Counted from the first letter of the stretch, positions 8,799-22,407 are shown. The stretch is DNA of 64,000 nt from Bryopsis sp. KO-2023 (GCA_030272585.1 BSYQ01000012.1:3100001-3164000), one strand, 5' to 3'. Program-made: numbers and translations. Notes: generated by a model from the sequence alone, not told the origin.

Positions 8799-11700
8799 CC
8801 TATGGGCGTGGAGTCCATTCTAAGGTTGATGAGCCGTGTGTAGCCGTAACCGAGGAGAAGTGTGTAAGATTCATGGATGGAATTTCTGCAGGTGGTGGTC
8901 CAGGCAGGGACACCGGTGCAGGGAATTCTGGAGGCCTTAGGGAGAAGGTGAGCAGTACTGCAAGTGGTCTGCCGAAGTTGGGGAGGCTTGCAGTTTGTTT
9001 GAAGAGAGCAATGGTAGATGCTGGGCGCGGAGTCGCAGCATCTGCAGATGTTTCAGAGAAGGATTCTGAAGGTGTAGTGCAGGAGGCACTGACACCTGCA
9101 GGGTCATGGAGTGAGATTGAGGGGGTTGATGTGCCTACGGTAGCCACAACTACTCAATTCTCAGAGGCAGTAGGTGCAGGGCCAGGCGGGGCCACACCTG
9201 ACCTGCATGATTTTTCAGTGCATGTTGGTGCTGCTGGTGATCTGAGGGCAGACACCGCAGACCTGTTTTCAGTGAGAGAGGAATCTGGGCTGGGCAGACC
9301 TAATGAAGTTTGCTTTAAAGGATATAGCTTGGATGAACCCCCACTTTTGAAGTTGAGAGGAGTCCATGGGGGGACTCAGGGAATGTTGAAGACCACAGGG
9401 TTTGTGGCAGATTGTTTTGCTAGAATTTTGATAGATAGTGGTGCAACCGACAATTTTGTTTCGAAAGATTGGTTGCAGGAAAACAGCATACAGACACAAC
9501 ACTCTGAGGCAGTTTCTGAAGTTCAGTTGGCAGATGGCAGGACTTCGGAAAAGGTAGAAAAAGAACTGCAGGCCAGTGTCAAGATGGGGAGGTTTGTGTC
9601 TGAAGAAAAGATGTATGCAGTAACACTGGGCAGATATGACCTGGTGCTGGGTATGTCTTGGTTGATCAAACATAACCCCACCATAGATTGGCAGGAAAAG
9701 ATAGTGGCTTTGCAGGGGCCTCAGGGTAGAGTCGTTAAACTTAGAATGCAAACAGGCAGATTGGAAGATTGCAGTACAGCAGATTTGGACCTCATGTCTG
9801 CACATGAGGTAGCTCAGGCAGCTCGCAAGGGCCTGCCGATGTACCTATTGAATTTACGGGAAGTAAATAATGAATGTTCAATAAATGGTTTGGAAAGTAC
9901 TGATGCAGTGAGAGGCAGTGAACCAGAAACCTTGTCAGAGGAACAGAAAGAGGCAGTCGAGCTAGAAAAACAAATCAGAAAGGAGTTTCAGGATTTGTTT
10001 AAAGAGGAACTGCCGCAGGAATTGCCCCCTGACAGGGGTGTGAACCACAAGATTGAATTGGTAGAAGGGGCAGAACCAGTGAAAAAGGGGCTTTATAGAG
10101 CCAGTTTTGCAGAAAGAGAAGAATTGAAGAAGCAGTTGGCAGAGTTACTGAAGCAGGGTTTTATCAGACCTAGCAAGTCACCCTGGGGTTCACCAATTTT
10201 GTTTGTTCCTAAGAAGAACGGAAAGCTTAGGATGTGCGTAGACTTTCGGGCACTTAACAAACTAACGGTGAAGAACAGGTACCCTATCCCAAGGATAGAG
10301 GAATTGCTGGATCAGATTCAGGGAGCTCGCTGCTTCAGCAAAATTGATCTCTGCGCAGGCTACCATCAGGTGCGGTTGGACCCTGCAGACTGTGAGAAAA
10401 CGGCCTTCCGCACCAGGTATGGCCTCTACGAGTACATTGTTCTTCCTTTTGGGCTGACAAATGCTCCTGCCACCTTCATGAACACAATGAATCATGTGTT
10501 ACATGATTTTCTGGATGCCTTCTGCATCGTTTACTTAGATGACATCTTGATTTTTAGCAAGAGTTGGGCAGAACACAAGGTTCACTTGAAAAAGGTGATG
10601 CAGAGATTGAGGGAGCAAAAATTATATGCTTCAGCTTCCAAATGTGAAATCTGCAAGGAGCAAGTTGAGTTTCTGGGGCATGAGTTGAGTGCTGCAGGAG
10701 TACAGGTGTTGCAGAGTAAGGTGCAGGTCATCAGGGACTGGCCACCTTTGACTTCAGTGAAGGATCTCAGGTCATTTCTGGGATTGGCAAACTATTACAG
10801 AAGATTCATCAAGGATTTTTCTGCAAGAGCCAAACCACTCACTGCTCTATTGAAAAAGGAGGCAGTGTGGAAATGGACTGAGGCAGAAGCTGCAGCAATG
10901 CAGGATGTCAAGGAGGCGTTAATGTCTGCACCAGTGCTTTTGGTGCCTGACCCAAGTCTGAGATTCGAGGTGATCACGGATGCCTCAGACTATGCTATTG
11001 GAGCAGTCCTAACACAGGACCAGGGGCAGGGTCAGCAACCAGTGGCATATGAAAGCAGGAAACTGCAACCGGCAGAGCTCAACTATGCGACTCATGAAAA
11101 GGAGCTGTTGGCTGTGGTGCATGCTCTGAAAGTGTGGAGGCACTACTTGGATGCTCAGGAGTTCACCGTGCACACCGATCATGCACCTCTAAAATTTTTG
11201 CACACCCAGCCTCATCTGTCACAGAGGCAGGCAAGATGGATGGAAACTCTGCAATCCTTCAAGTTCGAGATCAAGTACCGGCCAGGCAGAGACAATGTGG
11301 TGGCAGATGCGTTGAGCAGGGCCACACATCAGATAGAGGAACATGGTCCTCAGCTGAATGCAAGGATAAGGTTGACAGCAGATCGGGAATTTCAGCAGGC
11401 AGTGCTGGCAGCTTACAAGAAGGATCCATTATGTTGGCAGCTGATTGGAGCACCTTCCAGACCTCCACATGTGAAATGGGATGGTCTGAAACTTTGGAGA
11501 CATGTTGGTCATTCCTGGAAATGGTGGATACCTGAAGCAGATGGGCTCAGGGAAAAGATACTGCATGCTTGCCATGAGTCTGCATTGGCAGGACATCTGG
11601 GCAGGAGGAAGACCCTGCACAGGGTTCAGCAGTATTACTTCTGGCCCCTTATTTCAGGATCTGTGCAGAAGTATGTAAGGAATTGCATTCCCTGCCAACG

Positions 11701-12516
11701 AAACAAGGCCTCTACTCAGAAGCCTTTGGGTAAGCTGCAGCCCTTGCCAATTCCAGATGGCAGGTGGACTAGTGTTTCATTGGACTTTGTTGGACCTTTG
11801 CCAAGGACTCAGAAAGGGTCAGATTATTTGCTGGTGGTTGTGGATCGATTCACAAAAATGATCAGACTCATTCCAACAAAGCAGACAGTTACTGCTGCAG
11901 GGGTAGCAGATTTGTTTTTCCAACATGTGGTTCGTTTCTTTGGATTGCCTCAAGAAATTGTTTCTGATCGGGATAGTCGTTTCACTAGCAATTTTTGGAG
12001 GGCTCTTTGGAAGAAGGCAGGCACTCGGTTAGCAATGTCTAGCAGTTATCATCCTGAGACAGATGGTCAGACTGAGCGAGCTAACAGAACAGTGCAGGAA
12101 ATTCTGCGCAGTTATGTGGAACCTGCAGGCACAGACTGGGATATGCATTTGGATGCTGCAGAATTTGCATACAATTCCAGCATAAATGCTACAACTGGGT
12201 TTTCTCCCTTCTATTTGATGAATGGACAACAACCCAGAACTCCTGCAAGTGCTGTAGCTGCTACAGCTTGCCCTGCAGTGGATGATTGGTGGTCTACTTG
12301 GCAGACTGCATTGCAAACCTGCAGAAGGAACATTGCTTCTGCTCAGGCACGTCAACGCCAGGGGGCGGACGAAAACAGAAGGGGAGGGGGCTTTCAGCCG
12401 GGCGACAAAGTTTTTCTCGCCACGAAGGACTTACCCCTACCACAGGTGTTGAGCAGGAAATTGACTGCAAAATACTGTGGACCTTTTGTAGTTCTGAAGA
12501 GGTTATCTGAAGTTGC

Positions 12517-12746
12517 TGATACGAGGTGACGAGGTTAGTGTCTAGATGTCCCATCGGTGAGTGGGTGTGTCACTGTAGAGTAAGGGGTTAGTGTGTTGTG
12601 GACGGTACTTAAAGGGTTGTATTTTTGACATTGTGTAACCTTTGGGGCTGGGTTTGCTATTGTGTTGTGTTCCCACGTTCTACCCTCCTCCACTTGGAGG
12701 AGGGCCCCTATCTACCCTTCCCCCTCTGGGGGAAGGGCCCCTATCA
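12517..12746 (+). repeat. Element B 5' LTR
   Basis: 230 bp, TGATA...TATCA. Includes CCTCCTCCACTTGGAGGAGGG and CCTTCCCCCTCTGGGGGAAGG, two adjacent hairpin-forming segments near the 3' end that could act in termination or polyadenylation. Followed by TTT and the primer-binding site. Confidence 0.92.
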
Positions 12747-15700
12747 TTTTGGTTTCGGAGCTTGGGCGTCCCTAGACGACGAGGACGGACGACCCTGTAG
12801 GAGGAGCCACCTGACGACGAAAAGTCAGTGGCTAGGTTAAGTGCCTATCAAGAGGGGATGGGCAAGGAGTGATGGCACCAAAGGGGGTGGTGCTAGGTGG
12901 GATCGAAGGAGCGCGAGTGCGAGCGACGAGTTCGTAAGCACTGGAAAGGTCGGGGTAGAGGCGAGGAGAAGGAAACGAAAAGGAACCCGTCGCAGGAAGA
13001 GATCTAAGGGTCAGATCTACAGAAATCTGCAGGTGACCTTGTGACTGTTAACCTAAAGGACAGCACAGTGGTCGAAAAGAGTTCGAAACAGGTCGAAAGA
13101 GGTCGAAAAGCAGTGGAAAGGAAAGCTGAGAGCTTAAGTTTCCCTAAGACAGAGTTTCGACAGAACCTGTAAATTTCTGGAAGAAGATCTACAGCAGATC
13201 TGCAAAGATCTCCTATAAACGAACCACCTATGGACGAACCAAGTTCGAGTCAACGTTTGTGAGGGAAGTTTGACACACGGACGGCCAACGCGTGGTGGCG
13301 GATAGTTGCTGCGCAAGAAGTCGACGACTGCGCCTGTGACAGCTGCCAGAAATTCCGTTGTCGGACATACAGTCATGTCACACTATGTTACAGCGGAATT
13401 TGGCAGAGCGGAATCCGCGGAGCGGAAGTGTTACATCGGAAGCCGCAGAGCGGAAATGGCGAGCCGGAAGTGCAGCGGACGAGCCAAAGTCAGACAGCGA
13501 ATGGAAAAGGCCAGAGTCTGACAGCGGACAAAATGGCGCAGCGGACAAAATAGGTGGCGGAAAAAGGGAGCGGACAGAACTCCGAGGTAGTTCGCCAGAG
13601 CCGGAAAAACGAAGTCCACCAAAGCGGTTAAACAGAAACGGCGGAGAGTGAGAGCGGACAGAGGCAGAAGGCGGGCAAAGTGGCCCAGTGACCCGCTGCC
13701 CTTACACTCTGCTGGGCGGACAATGATATTCCAACGAGAAGGAAGAATAGGCGGTGTTGTTGTGAGCTGAAGCGGTTGAGCTTGGAGGAGCACCAGCGGA
13801 CACACAACACGGAATATCAGCGGACTATCGAGGCTAGAACTACGGTAGTTTCACGATCGCGTTGGAGGCGGATTTTAATACATCAAGAGTTGGAGGCGGT
13901 CATGAAACAGAAGCTGGAGGTTGTGTTACACGGCAGGAGCAGAAACGAGTCTGTATCAACGCACAAACCGCCTGGGCTGATCACCCAGCGGATTAACAAC
14001 CGCAAAAGAGCGGATTTTCAGTGCGAAGAGAAGAAGACGAAGATCTTAAGACTTTATACTGCCAAGAGTTGGACCATAGCGGAAGAATGTAAGCACAACT
14101 AGCGGCAAGAAGACAAAGAGAGAAAAGAAGTCGCCAGGCTAATAGAGAGCGGAAGAGCGGCCTGCCAGTTACCTACAAACCGAGTTCAAGCGATAGTGGA
14201 GTTCAACGCACCCAAGAGGGAGATTAAACCGCCTGCAAAGCTGCTAAGTACGCAGGGCGGAAGAGAAGGAATCATCTGCTAAGCTATTAAGTATGCAGAA
14301 TGATTTGTTGCAGAAGGAGCTGTTGGAGAGTATAGTTCGTTTGGAATGGACTTTCAATAGGCCAAGACCTCACACAAGCGGATATAAGACGAGCGGATTA
14401 AATGTAGCTTGCCGCGAGCTATCGAGCATTCTCGAGAGCTTGAATCTGATTAAGGAGCACGCAATAGCAGTGCCACATTGGATGTTTGTGACTTAATGTT
14501 ATGAACGGGCAAGTGAAGCATTGTTGAAGCTCTGAGCGGATATCTTGTGGGTAAACTTTGAGGTCTAATGGATGTGGTAGCGGATTGTGATATTCCGGGC
14601 TGAGTGAAGAAGAAGAATTAGAGGTTATTGCCGTGGAAGTGTATGGTGGTATTCTTTGGAACTAACCGAGTTTCCATGGAACCAACCGAGGATCACGAGC
14701 GGAAAAATTCATTCTCTTTTCAACAGCGGAATAGCAGAGGCGGACTAAATGAGGTCGTCAAGGCGGACTAAATTATACCGTCAGGCGGATTAAATTAGAC
14801 CGTCAAGAACCTGAGCCAGAGCGGAAATAAAAGAGCCAACCTGGATGATCAGGTCCAAGGACTATTGGCTGAAAGACTAAGCAGAATCATACGTCTGGTC
14901 AGGGCGGACACTACCACAAACCATTGAGCGGATATGGCTCACAATACTAGCCATACATGGAAGTCTAGCGCCAAGAACAACACCCAAAAGTCTAAGGAGT
15001 ATTCATCGACCAAATTACAGCCGTCAGACTATTGCACTAAGCGGATTAAAAGCTAAGGCAAAGGCGGACTGTCAGCGCGGACTGCTGAGGCAGAATGCAA
15101 AGGCGATGAGGGGGTGTGTCTTGAGCGGAAATTCCAATGCAGCAAAGGTGCAAGCGGACTAAGTGACAGACAATATATCATATGGAGCATTCAAATTGAT
15201 CACCGACAAGCGTGTTCTGTCAAATGGAGCGTGAGCAAAGAGTCAGCGGATTTTTGTCAGAAGCAAGAGAACAAGCGGATTATCAAGTGGATTGGAAGTA
15301 AGGGCGGATTATACTCGTATTAGCCAGTGTAAGGCATTGAGTTAACCGAACCTGAAGAGCGGAAAAAGCTACCAAGCGGATAAGGAGTGCTACTGACAAA
15401 ATAATTTAAAGGAAAAGCGCAAACTCAAGGATCAGCGGAAAAAGCTATGTGTCTGGGAGAGTTGAGCGCTGAAGAATGGATTCTACTGCTGACAAGCGGA
15501 CAAAATTATGGAAGATCCTGCAAATGACAAAGCATGCGGAAAAAGATGCATAAGAGCATGTCGGAGTGGAGGAAACTTGTCAGAGAAGCGGATTATTTAG
15601 TGCCAGGGAGATGAGTCCTACCACAGAAGACACATTTGGATGAAGGAGCGGAATTGCATCATCACCAAGACATCAAGAGTTGCTGGAGGCGGAATACTAC

Positions 15701-18700
15701 TGTCAGTTGGGGATTAAAGCGGAAATTTTGAACAAGTAGGCCGACCTAAGAAGGGCGCCACTAAATAGAGATTTCCAGGAGCTTAATCCAAAGCTTGAAG
15801 GACCAGCAAGCGAAAGATTGACTGGAATTGGAATTGGAAAGAAGCTAACGACAGATATCCACGACATGAGCGGATATTGCTTCAGATGGCGGAACACTAA
15901 AGTGTATAGGCGGATTACTAGCTTGAGCAGCCTATGGCGCCAGCAGATTCGACCTAAACCGGACAATACTGAAGCAGGCATGGAATGGATGGATCCAGCA
16001 ATGATGATGGGGAGAATGGACTCCAAAGCTGACTCCAAAGCGGACTATAAGGTTCCAAACTATCCTAGACACCGAGAAGCGAGTAAATGGAAGTTTTGAA
16101 GCTTTGTGGTCGGGACAAGGAGTGCTTTGATTCCGTATACTGAAGAAGTTGTCCAACATTGAGAGGGTGGAAGAACCACGATCAAAGAAGCGGAATACAG
16201 CTCTTATTTGAAGCTTAAAGCGGATAAATCTTGACTGAGCATTGCTCAAGAGCGGATTCCAGCGAATAGTGGTCACCAAGAGCGGAAATACTACGTCTTG
16301 GTAACAAGCCTGGAAGGATGAATTAGACTACAAGACAGGCGGCTAGTGCCTGATCAATGGAGGGCAAGTGGCGGAATTTAAGTGCCACTACACTTTGTGT
16401 GATATATAGTTTCCTGGGCAGATAAGAAATGCTTGAGAAATAAGAGACCATTACCAGAAAAACCCAAAACGCGGACAAAGGAAGCAGCGAATCAATCGGA
16501 CAATCGCAAGGAAGCGGGTCTGATAACGCCCACCTCAAAGAGAGTTGGGGCGGATTTCCTGAGCGGATATTTTAAAAGAGATTTGGCTGGCTACTTGTCA
16601 AGCGGAAACAGGGGATGGGGACTTCCTGGAATGGCGAAAAGCATAGCTGAACGCGGATTGGCTGGAGAGGAGGCAGATAAAGATTGAGCGTGGAAGCGGC
16701 GGTTATGCGTGGAGCATAATCAACAAAGAGGCGGAAATCCAGGTGTGCACGATGGATGGATGCCAGAAGGCCGGACAAATCCCAAAGACCAGGGATGGCG
16801 CAATCCACGCCGAGGCCTAACTTTGTGGAGCAACCAGAGCAGCCTAAAACGCCATACCAAGCAATGAGCACCACGTGGACAAAAAGGCTTGGGAGACTAT
16901 TGAGGTGCGGTAGTTTCAATCAGTCTGGCAAGACTGTTATGGTGTATACTGAGAGACCCAAGCTAGGAGAGCTTGAACCAGGCGAAGCAATCTGGTTGAA
17001 GGTTGACAAACAAACAAATCGCGCTAGAGGTCCAAACTAGCGACCGCGGAGCATCCACTGACAGGTGGTCAGGGCGGAAAACAGAGTTTCCTTGGATGCT
17101 ACACTTAAAGGCGAGTGAGCGGGCAGATTTGTTGAAGTGGAGAAATATACCAGTCGAGAGAGAAGTGGTGAACCTCTTCAAAAGGCGGACTAAGAGGGAA
17201 ACCAAGTACCTTGGAGCTAAGAACGAAGCGTTGGAACGCACACCAGAACTCCTTAGAGTCATCTGAGTGTGGCGGATTGTTGAAGATGTTAATAAGTTCG
17301 ACAAAAAGAAGATGCTTCAAGCTCTGTCAGCGGACTGCAAAGATGGGTGGATGAAGAATTTAATTCGAGTATTGTGCATTGACAGCCCATTCAGTGAAAT
17401 GTGCAGAACCGGGTAATCCGTCGGCACCCTTGTCCATAGGGAGAACGGTCTATTCCTGGTTGTTTTGAACGCCTGTGTTAAGGTGTGTGCCTTTACTCGA
17501 CATTAAACTTCCGAAGGATTCCTTATATCAGCAAAGCAAAGTTCAACTTGGACAAGAAGGAACACGATAATTTGAAGTAGGAAGTCCAAGACCGCAACCT
17601 TGAGGAAGGCGGACCTGAGAAGCGGACCTGGAGAGCAGACTAAAGAGGACGAAAGAGGACTAAGCCCTCAAGCGGATTAAACACCTGGAGGGCGGACTAA
17701 AAGTTTAGCCTTCGGGCGGATTAAAGCTTCATCAGGCGGACTATGAAAGGCTCAAGGGCGGACTTCAAAACAAATTCCAAAGGCGGATGAAATCAGACAG
17801 CCAGAGCGGGTTACATACGACCGCTAGAGCCGGATTTTGAAGGTGAACTTGCGTGGAACTACAAGAAGGGACGACTATGCTGATTTGGAATGCGGATTAA
17901 CAGGCTTTCGTTCAATACAAGACCAAGGGCGAAAGTGCCACATATTGTGCAGAAACCAGCGGACAGAAGAGGATATGAAGAGCTCAAGATTTCGGGCGAA
18001 ATACCAACAGTTGAGAGGGGACTGTTTGGGCGACAAAGCGGGAACTCTGACGGGGATGTCTTGCAGCAGGAAAACGGGGGCAAGCTCCTCAACCAGTGTT
18101 CTGGACAGCCGTGGTACGAACACTGGCCCGCTAGTCGGTTGAGCTGGAGATTATCGTTCAGGGTACTAAAGAGAAGACGAAGGTCTTCCTCCAGAGGCAA
18201 GTCAAGCGTGAAGGAAAAGGAGGAGGACTTCCGACACTTGATGAGGCTCAAGCCGGAGCCAAAATCAAGATGTGCTAACCCGCTAAGCGGATTAGTTACG
18301 TCGGGAAGTCGCTTGTCAAGGGGCGAGCAGGGATGCACAGTTCCCCTCAGGCGGAACTGCTGTTCGAACAAGGGGTAACCCAACGGGGGTTACCTGGATA
18401 CTTTCTTCTCGGGAAGGCGTGCATTGACTTCCAGCAAACTAAACCTCGCTGAAAATAGGATCAAGAGCGGATTTGCCAAGCCACAAGCGCGCAGAAGGAG
18501 GACCAAGGGGATTATCCAAAGGCGATTTAACTTTGGACGTGCAAGGTAAAAGAGAGACAAAAACTATCGGGGAAGGTGAACACTGCCAAGTGGTACCCGA
18601 GTTATTTGTCTGAGGAGCGGAAGTCGACGGACTGACATTCCTTTAACTCTTTCTTGCGGAACTTTCTATTTAGTGGTATCTGAATGGATAGTGCGGACAA

Positions 18701-20142
18701 GACCGTCTTGTTGCTGGCGGACTATTTCCAAGGTTCTTTGGAAGGCGGGGGTTAAAAGGTAATCTCTGTGGCGGAAGGTATATGGAGTGTATTTCGCGTG
18801 GAAGTCAACAAGTTTGAAGTGGCGGAACTTGGGGACTAACCGAGCATTGATGAGAGCGGACTATCTGCGGTGAAAAGAATCGACTCGTGTTTGGATCTAG
18901 ACAGTATCGAAGAGATAGCGGGCTCGAAAAATGAGCACACATTGCGATTCTATAGGGATGGAGTAAGCGGAAATACTCAGTTGGTGATTTACTACCTATA
19001 GACGCAACCGTGAAACTTTGGGAAGTTTACATACAAAGCGATGCCGTGAGAAGGATCCAAAGACGACGGAGGTGGCGGCTCATGCAATGGAAAACAAAAG
19101 AAGGAATGTGCGGACATTCAAAAATTACTCTTCTCCAACGAAGGAACCTCGAGCGGACGTGGAACTGACCGAAGGGCGGATTATCACAGAAGCCGAGCAA
19201 AGAAAGAAACCGAAATAAATCCTGAACTATGACCCGTGCAGACGGAAGACACATACAGCTGAGTGACTGAATTCGTTCGGGCGGATTAATTGTACATCAG
19301 TTGGCGGAAACAGCAACTGAAGCGGATAATGCACTTGTCAGGAAAAAAGCAACTTCGACTACGGCGGAAGAAGCGAAGTTCTGAAGAGAACTTGAAGGGT
19401 ATTCGACTGGCGGATTGTGACCAGCGGATTAAGCCTGTTGGGATATGACTGGCGGGTTAATCTTGGCGGAATCACATTGCTAGCGAATACGAAGACAAGA
19501 AGCATTTGGGCGGACAAAATCCAGTACTTAAGGCGGATATCGTGCCTGCAGAAGCGGAAATTGTGCTGCAGAAGCAGAATTGTGCCTGTGGAAGCGGATA
19601 TTGTGCCTGAAGAAGCGACACAATTCCAGTGAGCGGAATATGAAGGCGGAATTGATGATCTCAAAGAGCCAAAGCGGGAAAAAATCAGTCAAGGCGGAAA
19701 ATATCAGCCACGGCGGAATTTGAGGATCACGGTCGCACGTACAATTAGGAACGAATGAAAGGGCGTCAAAGCGAACGTTGGAGCGACCTAGCGGACAACA
19801 CTAAGCGGAAGTTCTGATCAACAACCGACTTGGAGGCGTGAGGGTAGCTATGCAACGATTGACTCAGTCACGAGCGGATTATGGATGTTCTGAAGCTGAG
19901 GATGTATTGGAGACTTATGGGGGTTTACCAAAGCATCAGAGGATTGGCCGAAGACAACAAAGAATCGCCAGGGTGGATTAAATTGGACCACCAGGGCGGA
20001 TTAATTCAAACCGCCGAAGAAGGAGCGGACATTATTTGAAGACCCAAACTCGGAAAAACATTGGAGCGGACCACTGAAGACAATAGCACTGGAGCAGAAA
20101 GGACGAAGAGGTCAGGGAATGGCCGGACGCTCTGCTGCATAT

Positions 20143-20474
20143 ACTGGCTCTCGCTGCTACGTAGGGACTCTAGTAGCCAACCAGCGGATTGTGATTCGAT
20201 GAGATCCTGGGGGAAATGTAGGCCTCAGACAAATCTCTATAGCAGTGGCCATACATGTTATGGATATGCTCGAGCGGCTATTGTTCTGAGGTGTTGCGGC
20301 GGAGAAACTCATGGGAGATTCGTAGGGACGTTGAAGAGAGAAGAAGCTGAGAGATCAGCCGGACTTCTCATCGGTGTACTGGCTCTCGCTGCTAAGTGGG
20401 GACTCTAGCAGTCAACCAGCTTAGTGAGATCCTGGGGGTATCCGCATAGGATTTGGCCTCGGACAAATCTCTAC
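20143..20474 (+). repeat. Two imperfect direct repeats inside element B
   Basis: CTGGCTCTCGCTGCTA...GGACTCTAG...CAACCAGC...GAGATCCTGGGGG...ACAAATCTCTA occurs at about 20,143-20,244 and again at about 20,381-20,474, offset by about 238 bp. An internal duplication with later divergence is the simplest reading. Confidence 0.75.
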
Positions 20475-20492
20475 ACAAATCTCACTAATAGA

Positions 20493-20560
20493 GGTTAGTG
20501 TCTAGATGTCCCATCGGTGAGTGGGTGTGTCACTGTAGAGTAAGGGGTTAGTGTGTTGTG
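20493..20560 (+). repeat. Internal fragment of the element B LTR
   Basis: About 68 bp starting GGTTAGTGTCTAGATGTCCC and ending GGGGTTAGTGTGTTGTG match LTR positions about 16 to 83. It lies about 770 bp before the real 3' LTR, so the element carries a third, partial LTR copy. Confidence 0.85.
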
Positions 20561-21334
20561 CCTAAGTGATATCCGACCAAGCGTTTTACCGAGCGAAGAA
20601 CGAAGATGTACCGTGGAAGGAAGGAAAAATATCAGTTGTAAATGAAGAAAACGGAAGTGGGGGTCTGACCAAGGAATTGCAGCGGCATTGGAATTGACCA
20701 AAACTGCAATGGATGAAAAGCCGCAGCGGATATCAACAGCAGCGGACTACAGGAGAGTGTCTGACAAGAGCGAAGCTTATGGTTTCCGACTAAGTGAAAC
20801 TGCGAAGCGAGGTAGCGAGCGGAAGTTATAATCTAAGCTTGCGCGGACTTGGAGTCTTGAACGGATAAAGCATAGCGGGCATTTCTTCATGTTCGTGTGC
20901 TGAATCACGAGCAAGAAGACATTGCAAGCAATGCTTATGCCATGTTTAACCTTCTCCTTGGCGGTACTCGTGGGCGGAATCCACATCCGCACCATAGAAC
21001 CACGAGTTAGGAGAGGCTTGAGCGGGCTATTACTAAATGCCCTGATGAAGCAAGCAGACGAAGAAGCGGGCATCCGTCCAAGCAAGAGACACAAGGTTTT
21101 TGGATTTCACAGAGTATGGGATTTGTTATGCCGTTTGAAAATCATCTTGTTTGCATGATTGTGAGGTTTGTTTTCTATTTTTCTATTTTTCTTCGTGTTT
21201 TGTTCAGTGGATGGCCCTGTTTCTCTTTTTAGCGGCCAATCAAACTACTTATTCTTTATTTCTTTCGGGTTTTTCTTTCGCGATTAACTTTCTTGAGTGC
21301 TGAGGACACCACTCGGGGGGGGGGGGGGAGTAGT

Positions 21335-21564
21335 TGATACGAGGTGACGAGGTTAGTGTCTAGATGTCCCATCGGTGAGTGGGTGTGTCACTGTAGAGTA
21401 AGGGGTTAGTGTGTTGTGGACGGTACTTAAAGGGTTGTATTTTTGACATTGTGTAACCTTTGGGGCTGGGTTTGCTATTGTGTTGTGTTCCCACGTTCTA
21501 CCCTCCTCCACTTGGAGGAGGGCCCCTATCTACCCTTCCCCCTCTGGGGGAAAGGCCCCTATCA
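21335..21564 (+). repeat. Element B 3' LTR
   Basis: 230 bp, nearly identical to 12,517-12,746, preceded by a long G-run and AGTAGT that serve as polypurine tract. Near-identity of the two LTRs points to recent insertion. Confidence 0.92.
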
Positions 21565-22407
21565 GTTGCAGTCAGGCTGAGGCTGCCAGGTCATTGGAAA
21601 ATTCATAACACCTTCCATGTGTCCAAGCTGAAACCTGCTTTCGAAGATCAGGAGGGCAGCTTTCCTGACAGGGAGGCACCCAGGTGGCAACCTGAGCCTG
21701 AAATGGTGGCAGGCCAAGAGGAGTATCTGGTTGACAGGATTCTGGCAGATAGGACTGTCAGGGGCAAGAAGCAGTACCTTGTCAGGTGGCAGGGTTATGA
21801 TCAATCGGAGGACACCTGGGAACCTGCCAGAAACTTGCGAAACGCACCGGACAAGTTACGTGAGTTTGAGATAAGAAGCTGAAAGGACTAGATCAAGCAG
21901 AGGTGACAGGTTGATGTCTCTGACAGACTGAAGCAACCTCTGACAGAAACGGAAATAGGTGTGCAGTATACTGGAGTTGGAAACTGTCTAGCAAGGTACG
22001 TGCGCAGAGCAAGAAGAGAGAAAGAGGAGCCTATCGTTCGGAAAGGGAAAAAAAAAAAAAAAAGGAATCAACATGGATCAGCAACCAGCAAACCAGGCCG
22101 CCCTTATCGTCTCAACCCCCGCCAGCAGCAGTGAACCAGCAGAGGCTGCCCCTGTGGTTATCCCTGCGGCAGCGGTGGAGAAAGCCGACGTGATCAAGGG
22201 GGCAGATGAGGTTGTGGCGTTTGAGGAGGCTGTGCAGGTCCTGCGGAAGAGGGCAGTCGACGTTGCGGAGTTGGAAAGGCTGAGGAGCAAGTGTCAAAAG
22301 GTGGAGCAGGAAAAGTGGAAGCTGCAAGGGTCTCTGAGTGCTGCCGAGAGTGAGCTGAAAGCGTGGCGAGAGTGGGCGAAGAAAATGCCGGTAACGCGGT
22401 TGGATTC

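Larger units (their letters stand above)
12747..21334 (+). repeat. Element B interior: GCGGA-saturated noncoding region
   Basis: A hand count gives about 120 copies of GCGGA on the plus strand in about 8.6 kb, against about 8 expected by chance. The complement TCCGC is rare. Typical contexts are AGCGGATTA, GGCGGACTAA and AGCGGAAAT, spaced irregularly from about 13,300 to 21,000. ORFs here are short, overlapping and unlike known proteins. The region also holds an internal LTR fragment (20,493-20,560) and a pair of imperfect repeats (20,143-20,244; 20,381-20,474). I see no RNA gene. Confidence 0.85.
12517..21564 (+). mobile_element. Element B: large non-autonomous LTR retrotransposon (LARD-like)
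   Basis: Two 230-bp LTRs (12,517-12,746; 21,335-21,564) differ by one base that I can see (GAAGGG versus GAAAGG near the end). They begin TGATACGAGG and end CCTATCA. The TSD GTTGC (12,512-12,516; 21,565-21,569) is perfect and restores A2 pol. A primer-binding site TGGTTTCGGAGC is at 12,750-12,761; the polypurine tract is a G-run followed by AGTAGT just before 21,335. The 8.6-kb interior has no long ORF and no recognisable gag or pol remnant, so it depends on proteins from elsewhere. LTR ends and polypurine tract resemble element C, its likely helper. Confidence 0.9.
8799..21882 (+). pseudogene. A2 pol polyprotein with chromodomain, split by element B
   Basis: Part one runs to 12,516. It is open without a stop from the A1 boundary (8,799) through the first Met at 8,873. 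Counted from that Met: aspartic protease LIDSGATDNF (about 185), RT with FVPKKNGKLRM (443) and YLDD (about 553), RNase H VITDAS (702) and integrase. Integrase shows an H-H-C-C finger (HACHESALAGH to CIPCQ, about 899-942) and catalytic residues in SLDFVGP, SDRDSRF and TDGQTERAN. It stops at LSEVA, where B intervenes. Part two (21,565-21,882) continues in frame at VRLRLPG and ends with a chromodomain (YLVDRILADR, YLVRWQGY, TWEP). Chromodomains usually steer integration to chromatin. Apart from A1 and B it looks intact. Confidence 0.9.

Noticed and set aside
12841..21158. Small ORFs in element B as genes
   Set aside because: All short, overlapping on both strands, repetitive in composition (GCGGA gives A-D/R-R/G-L patterns), and unlike any known protein.
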